Source of the DNA: Sedimentisphaerales bacterium
GTDB lineage: Bacteria; Planctomycetota; Phycisphaerae; Sedimentisphaerales; SG8-4
Length of the DNA: 14,322 bases
Assembly (NCBI GenBank): GCA_016928975.1
Contig: JAFGJR010000278.1
Coordinates: forward strand, 1 to 14,322
Reading direction: 5' to 3'
Positions 9,481 to 14,322 of this stretch are shown piece after piece. The notes beneath the pieces are model-generated. The model ran no database searches. It was not told the DNA's origin and saw only the letters and a list, made by a program, of their open reading frames with translations. Position numbers and translations under genes: made by a program. Every line of letters starts with the position of its first letter. Position 1 is the stretch's first letter.

Positions 9481-12400
9481 CTACCGACCGACGGGGGGCT
9501 GGACGCCGGCCAGCGTCTGGATGGCCGCGGCGATCAACGCCTGGTCGTAGAGACGGATGTCATCGAGCGCCCCGTGGAAGGCGTTCCAGCCCTCCTTCTC
9601 AATGCATCCGATGGCGATGGTGGCGTCGGTCTTCGTCCCGAATGAGAAACCGCCCCGACCGGTCTCCTCACCGGCCACATAGAAGATGGCGGTGGTCCCG
9701 TCGAACGTGACCGCCACGTGCGTCCACTGGCCCTGGGGCAGCACGACATCTCCGCTCCATGGGTAACTGCCGGACCGAGAAAGGCGAATGATGTGGGTAT
9801 CTCGATCAATGGCAAGGTTCCACATCATCTGCGTGGTCTCCCAGGTGTCTCTCTTGCCGATCAGCCCCTGGTACTCAGCGTTGGGTCCGTCCCACCGAGT
9901 CCAGAGGGACACAGTCAACTGTCCGGTCCGCTCCGAGGGGTTCCACCTGCCGCCGTTGATCCATCCTCTTGCCGGATTCCGGCCGTCGTAGTGCAGGGCC
10001 TTGCCATAGCCGTCCCGCCCATCCACCCGGGTGGGCAGGCCGTTCTGCGCCGTGCCGTGATGGCCATTGCCCGAGCTGTCCAGAACCGCTGTGCCGCTTG
10101 TCTCGTCCAGCTCCCAGTGCGCTACGGGTGAGGGCCCTTGTGTCGGTACTGCCTCCACCAGGACGTATGGCGTGAAACAGCCGGCGTTCGCCGCTTTGTC
10201 GCACGTCTGCATCGTGGCCGTTTCCGACAGCATGCCGAAATCGCCCGTCTCTCCCCCCCATCGGCTGCCGACCACAACGTCGAAACCGACAAGATAGCTA
10301 CAGTCGGCACAGTCGAGGGGCGCGATGATCGTCTCTTCACCACTTCGGACGCCGTAATGGCTGAACATCTGGACGCCGATCTCATAGACGATCGTATCGC
10401 CCAAGACAGTGACGGCATATTCCAGGCCGGCTTCCGGCTCGATCTGCTGGCCGCGGCCCCAGGTGGCCCAGCAGCCGCCCATCGTGTCCGGCCCGATCAC
10501 GTACTGCTGCGCCAAATCATATCTCCCCAACGCTCCTGGCCCGTTCCATGTCCCGCCGCCCCCCGCGCCGGTCTGACTGAAGATCTGGACTCTGTCACTG
10601 GCGTCCCACTCCCCATACCTGTCGGCGAAGGCATGACTCACGTCGGTGACGACCACGGCCACATAGACCTTGTTCGGGTCCGCATCCCAAGACAACGCAT
10701 ATCTGGCCTCCACAATATCGAGCGGATTTCCATGATAGACGGTCTCGAGCTTCCTCCATACGGTTGCCTCAGACTGCCATTCACCGATGTCTCCATCTAC
10801 GGCAACCCTTGCCCTGGGGATGAAGTTGATCTGCTCTTGTGGCTTGGGCGGGCAACCCTCCAGAGGATCAACATGATTGGGGTCGCACCAACAATCCGGC
10901 TTGCCCAAGGCAAACCAGTTGACATAGGCCGCGAAATACCGTGGATAGCAGTCCAACAGTCTCGGCTGGACCACGTTTATCCCTCGTAGCTCCACGGACT
11001 CATTTCCGCTGGCGTCGGTGGCGGTATAGGTCACCTCGTACTGACCGACTCTTGTCGGATCCACCACGTCGCCGCCAATGACAACGAGGATATTCGGATC
11101 ACTGTTATCCGTTGCCGTCGCTCCCAACTCTTCGTATTCAACATCGCCGCAGGCCAAGGTAAGTGTGTTTGGGCCATTGACTGCAACCATCGGCGGGATC
11201 GTATCCTGCACGGTGACTGTGACAGCGTCAGTATCGTGGCCACCCTGGCCGTCATCTACGCGAAGGACAAAGGTGTGCACCCCCACCGGCAGGACGAGGT
11301 CGACCTGTGGGCTGGCACCGACAAGGTGCTCCTGGCTGTCTATCCACTCAAAGGCGAGTTCGTCGGCCCAATCCGCGTCAGTGGAGGCCGAACCATCGAG
11401 AATGACGCCGGTTTCGACGACGCCAGTGCACTCTATGGTCTGGTCGCGACCTGCATGCGCAACTGGAGGTGTATTCCCTCCCATCCCGGTGACCGTCACA
11501 GTTACGTGCTCACCTGCCGGTGGTACATCCAGACCGAGGAGCTGGACGTTCCACTGGCCCGCCTCGGGGTTCCTGATGGCGTATGATTCATGCGTATGGC
11601 CCTGTAGATGAAGTACATCAGGCGCCAGTGTGCCGCGGTCAATGATTCTGCCTGATGGGGTCGTGAGTGTCATCGCTATGTCGCTGCCGCCCCATATACT
11701 TGAGAAGACGCCCTGTATCATGCCAAGAGGAATAAGGAATGGGATATTCACTGTCTCGCCCGGATCGACCGGGATGTCCGAAGAGAATCCGTCCCCTGGC
11801 TGGAGGGGAACGATGGGTGGACAGATCTCACCGCTGCATCCGTCCTGCCCATTGTTATTCGGTCTGTATATTCTCAACTGAGGTGGCTCCAGCCTGGCAC
11901 AGTACTTCCTCCGGCCATCGGTTATCACCTCGGTCCAGAGCCCGTCCACTACTTCATAAGATGCTGTCGCACTCTGTGACAGTGTGGCATTATGCTCTGC
12001 GAAGCGAGCCCGGAGTTCGTAGGATATGACGCCCTTGCGCAGATCCAACCAGTGCTCTTGGCCAACGCTGAACAAGCACTGTTGTCCCTCTCCGAGTCCG
12101 CCGGGGCCGGCAGCGCCAATGGCGTAACTATTCTCGCCGATCTCTGGATAGGAGCCATAGCGATAAATGCCACAGGAGTACCCGCCGGCGCCACCACCCC
12201 CGTGGCCGCCACGGCCGCCATTGCCGCCGGGTCCGCCATCGCCGCCATCGCCGGCATCATCATCGTGGGCCGCTTTGCCTCCTGCACCACCCCGGCCGCC
12301 TTTACCGCCAGAACCACCCAGACCTCCATTGCCTCCGGCTCCGCCGGCGCCGGTTACTATGGTGTTATTGAAGATTGTAGGGGAAGACTCAATGCCAAAC

Positions 12401-14322
12401 CCAGCCGGATGCAGAAAGATACCGAAGCTGGCTCCACCGCCAGTACCGCCTTTGCCCCCTTTGCCGCCGTGGCCTCCGCCACCGCCTCCGCCACCGTCAC
12501 CGCCCACACCCCAATCGTCCAGGAGTGTCGCCACAATCGGCCCAACAGACGTACAAACGAAGTCCATTGAACCGCCACCGCCACCGCCACCGTCTCCACC
12601 CGACCCAGGCGCACCGTCCATCCCGTCTTCGCCGGCACCGGCTATCCAATGTCCGCCGTCAAAGCTGCCGGTGCAAGTGGCAGTCTCACCACCTCCCGCG
12701 CCATCTGCACCCTGTCTTCCCGCCACAGGATATGGATTGCCAGAGTGGCCATCCTTGCCGATGATCTCAGCCCAAGGGCACCAGATTATGAATACAGGAT
12801 AGGAATTGCCCCCCTTGCGGTACCGGGCGCCGCCTATGTATCCACGACTGTAGTCGGGCCAGGCGCGTTCACCGTTTTCTCCGTCCCATGTGCACCTCTG
12901 TTGGTCACAGGTGGGCCTGTAGAAGTAACATAGCCAGTCCATGGTGATGCCGCCCCGGCCGCCGTTTCCGCCACGATTGCTTTGGCTGTCTTGGCCTCCA
13001 CCTCCGGTGCCGCCGCGAGGCCAGCACTCGAAGAATACACCTCCATCCTCACCATCCTCACCGTCAAAATCCGGATCGTAAAACACCAGCCCCGATGCTC
13101 GTCCCAGGCCGTTCTGGCCGTCTTTGCCCCTTCCACCACGACCCGCACGGATGACATTGCCCGAGACGACAAGCGCATCGGTAGCATTGCGGACGTGAAT
13201 GCCGATGGAATTCTCACCTGATCTGCCTGCGACCGATGCACCAGAACCGCCAAGAGACTCGACTTCAAGTCCGTTGATCGTGGTAGGACTAACGATATCT
13301 AATACCTGAATGGCTGTCGTTGCCCCGTCAATATGTGTCGGTTCAAAGGAAGGATCCCGCGTCCACAAGAGCTTCGGACCGTTTGGGGTCGACTGCGCAG
13401 TCACCGACAAGCCGCCGTACAGGCTCATATCGTCCAGTACCGTCAGCGGTGCCGTCTGTTCCCTGTAACGCACTGTCGCTCCTTGTCCGTGGATGTAAAT
13501 ATCCGCATGTGGAGTCCTCTGAGCAGCGAGTGCCGTACCTCTGCGCACAGAACGTACCGGCCGGTCCTTAGTGCCCGGATTCGAGTCATCTCCCCAGACA
13601 CCGGATACGAAGATTGCATTGCCTGAACTCTCAAGGACATTGACGATCATTTCATCTGTTGCAGAGTTCCCCGCCGTATCTGTGACGGTCAATCGGAAAG
13701 TCAAGACCACGATGTTCTTGGGTGCGATGAAGGTCGTGACGGATCTAGTCTTGTCCATCAAAACGAGCGGACTGCCCGTTCCATCGATGCTTTCCATCAG
13801 CATGGATGGACCGACATGCTCCCAGGAGAACGCCAACTCGTCCTGCGGGTCAGGATCGTGGCTGGATGAGCCATCCAGTGTGACACGGTCCCCCCAACTT
13901 GCGGTCACGTCCGGCCCCGCGTTCGCCGTCGGCGGCCGATTTGTCCTGGGTTCTACCGTGATCACGACCGTATCCGCAGCCGATGCGTCGTCGTCGTCCG
14001 TCACCGTCAGCGCAATCGTATGCGTACCGACAGCCAGCGTCACGTCGGCCTGCGGATTTGTGCTGTAGGTAAGATGCTTCGTGCCTTCCACCCAGTTGTA
14101 GCTCTCGATCGTGCCATCCGGGTCCGCTGAGCCAGAGCCATCAAGAATGACGTCGGCCCAGCCATCGCCATCCTCATCGTAGACGACTTGATCGGACCCG
14201 GCGTTGGCCGTCGGAGGGACATTGAGCGGGGACTCAACCGTAATCACCACGGCATCCTCGCCGTAGCCCGCGTCATCATCCCACACGTTCAGCATGATTG
14301 TGTGAACGCCCACCGTCAGGGA
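9481..14322 (-). CDS. Giant secreted/surface multidomain protein: PKD, beta-helix, Ig, CBM9-like, LamG (5' end cut by window edge)
   Basis: The frame stays open from the right edge to TAG at 9481 (1613 codons), so the start is missing. Residue numbers count from the GTG codon at 14313, an internal Val, not a start. Two complete PKD domains and the tail of another span 1-227 (PPTANAGSDQ, PPTANAGPDV, LTVTDD). A DUF1565/pectin-lyase-like beta-helix begins at 233 (IFVSGVWGDDSNPGT). It carries NATDALVVSGNVI and SPTIFNNTIVTG rungs and is interrupted by glycine-rich tracts at 391-711. A P-domain-like sandwich is at 838-942 (SDIAMTLTTPSGRIIDRGT), a PKD at 948-1036 and a DUF5011-like Ig domain at 1038-1115. 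A Cys motif DCWC lies at 1140-1143, a CBM9/DOMON-like domain at about 1166-1390 (VDGDIGEW) and LamG at 1394-1603 (VAHWELDETSG, LDDIRLYDQAL). No sorting signal or C-terminal helix is visible. Likely role is cell-surface binding or adhesion; there is no catalytic evidence. Confidence 0.88.
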   Translation of the reverse strand, partial: SLTVGVHTIMLNVWDDDAGYGEDAVVITVESPLNVPPTANAGSDQVVYDEDGDGWADVILDGSGSADPDGTIESYNWVEGTKHLTYSTNPQADVTLAVGTHTIALTVTDDDDASAADTVVITVEPRTNRPPTANAGPDVTASWGDRVTLDGSSSHDPDPQDELAFSWEHVGPSMLMESIDGTGSPLVLMDKTRSVTTFIAPKNIVVLTFRLTVTDTAGNSATDEMIVNVLESSGNAIFVSGVWGDDSNPGTKDRPVRSVRRGTALAAQRTPHADIYIHGQGATVRYREQTAPLTVLDDMSLYGGLSVTAQSTPNGPKLLWTRDPSFEPTHIDGATTAIQVLDIVSPTTINGLEVESLGGSGASVAGRSGENSIGIHVRNATDALVVSGNVIRAGRGGRGKDGQNGLGRASGLVFYDPDFDGEDGEDGGVFFECWPRGGTGGGGQDSQSNRGGNGGRGGITMDWLCYFYRPTCDQQRCTWDGENGERAWPDYSRGYIGGARYRKGGNSYPVFIIWCPWAEIIGKDGHSGNPYPVAGRQGADGAGGGETATCTGSFDGGHWIAGAGEDGMDGAPGSGGDGGGGGGGSMDFVCTSVGPIVATLLDDWGVGGDGGGGGGGGHGGKGGKGGTGGGASFGIFLHPAGFGIESSPTIFNNTIVTGAGGAGGNGGLGGSGGKGGRGGAGGKAAHDDDAGDGGDGGPGGNGGRGGHGGGGAGGYSCGIYRYGSYPEIGENSYAIGAAGPGGLGEGQQCLFSVGQEHWLDLRKGVISYELRARFAEHNATLSQSATASYEVVDGLWTEVITDGRRKYCARLEPPQLRIYRPNNNGQDGCSGEICPPIVPLQPGDGFSSDIPVDPGETVNIPFLIPLGMIQGVFSSIWGGSDIAMTLTTPSGRIIDRGTLAPDVLHLQGHTHESYAIRNPEAGQWNVQLLGLDVPPAGEHVTVTVTGMGGNTPPVAHAGRDQTIECTGVVETGVILDGSASTDADWADELAFEWIDSQEHLVGASPQVDLVLPVGVHTFVLRVDDGQGGHDTDAVTVTVQDTIPPMVAVNGPNTLTLACGDVEYEELGATATDNSDPNILVVIGGDVVDPTRVGQYEVTYTATDASGNESVELRGINVVQPRLLDCYPRYFAAYVNWFALGKPDCWCDPNHVDPLEGCPPKPQEQINFIPRARVAVDGDIGEWQSEATVWRKLETVYHGNPLDIVEARYALSWDADPNKVYVAVVVTDVSHAFADRYGEWDASDRVQIFSQTGAGGGGTWNGPGALGRYDLAQQYVIGPDTMGGCWATWGRGQQIEPEAGLEYAVTVLGDTIVYEIGVQMFSHYGVRSGEETIIAPLDCADCSYLVGFDVVVGSRWGGETGDFGMLSETATMQTCDKAANAGCFTPYVLVEAVPTQGPSPVAHWELDETSGTAVLDSSGNGHHGTAQNGLPTRVDGRDGYGKALHYDGRNPARGWINGGRWNPSERTGQLTVSLWTRWDGPNAEYQGLIGKRDTWETTQMMWNLAIDRDTHIIRLSRSGSYPWSGDVVLPQGQWTHVAVTFDGTTAIFYVAGEETGRGGFSFGTKTDATIAIGCIEKEGWNAFHGALDDIRLYDQALIAAAIQTLAGVQPPVGR
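12181..12660 (-). repeat. Dense glycine-repeat tract within the giant gene
   Basis: Codons 552-630 and 655-711 of the giant protein are dominated by GGx and GGGG units, such as GGNGGLGGSGGKGGRGGAGG, separated by one beta-helix rung. The DNA shows GGC/GGT/GGA reiterations with a strong G bias on the coding strand. This looks like expansion by slippage or unequal exchange. Its plus-strand mirror gives a spurious proline-rich frame. Confidence 0.8.

Noticed and set aside
12167..12802. Long proline-rich open frame on the plus strand
   Set aside because: It is the exact mirror of the glycine-rich tract of the giant minus-strand gene; CCx codons simply reflect GGx codons.
12181..13143. Repeat region as a CRISPR array
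   Set aside because: No constant repeat with unique spacers; the periodicity is the 9-nt GGx coding pattern.

Overview
The window looks like chromosomal DNA of a GC-rich, Gram-negative, polysaccharide-degrading bacterium, most likely a planctomycete (Phycisphaerae/Sedimentisphaerales type). This placement is inferred from several traits seen together: a Tat-exported Gfo/Idh/MocA oxidoreductase, secreted glycosidases with Gly/Arg-rich inserts, a very large PKD/beta-helix/LamG protein, and a GKPDCWC cysteine motif of the kind I recall from planctomycete surface proteins. No rRNA or other phylogenetic marker is present, so the assignment is not proven.

Left part (1-7042, minus strand): five consecutive genes read right to left as a probable operon, every one with an export signal. 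In transcription order they are a CE6-type acetylxylan esterase (7042-6143), a Tat-exported Gfo/Idh/MocA oxidoreductase (6006-4693), a secreted HEAT-repeat protein (4656-2413), a GH43 glycosidase with a C-terminal discoidin/F5-8C-like domain (2370-805) and a second GH43 enzyme resembling endo-arabinanases, cut by the left edge (770-1). Spacers are 34-42 nt except the one after the esterase, which is 136 nt and holds two hairpins.

Middle (7043-9013): a 261-nt divergent intergenic region with phased A/T tracts and a separated inverted repeat lies between the CE6 operon and a plus-strand gene. That gene encodes a three-domain CE1-like esterase (N-terminal CBM48/E-set, alpha/beta hydrolase, C-terminal malectin). 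The two transcription units probably share control. Together the genes suggest extracytoplasmic removal of acyl and arabinose decorations from arabinoxylan, arabinan or a similar plant or algal polymer. No transporter, SusC/D pair or regulator is visible here.

Right part (9014-14322): a 467-nt region between convergent genes holds a tandem repeat that may be an insertion-sequence end and a small possible ORF. It is followed by the C-terminal 1613 codons of a giant minus-strand surface or secreted protein: PKD repeats, a DUF1565/beta-helix region interrupted by long glycine-rich tracts, a P-domain-like beta-sandwich, another PKD, a DUF5011-like Ig domain, a Cys motif, a CBM9/DOMON-like domain and a terminal LamG. 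Its start lies beyond the right edge.
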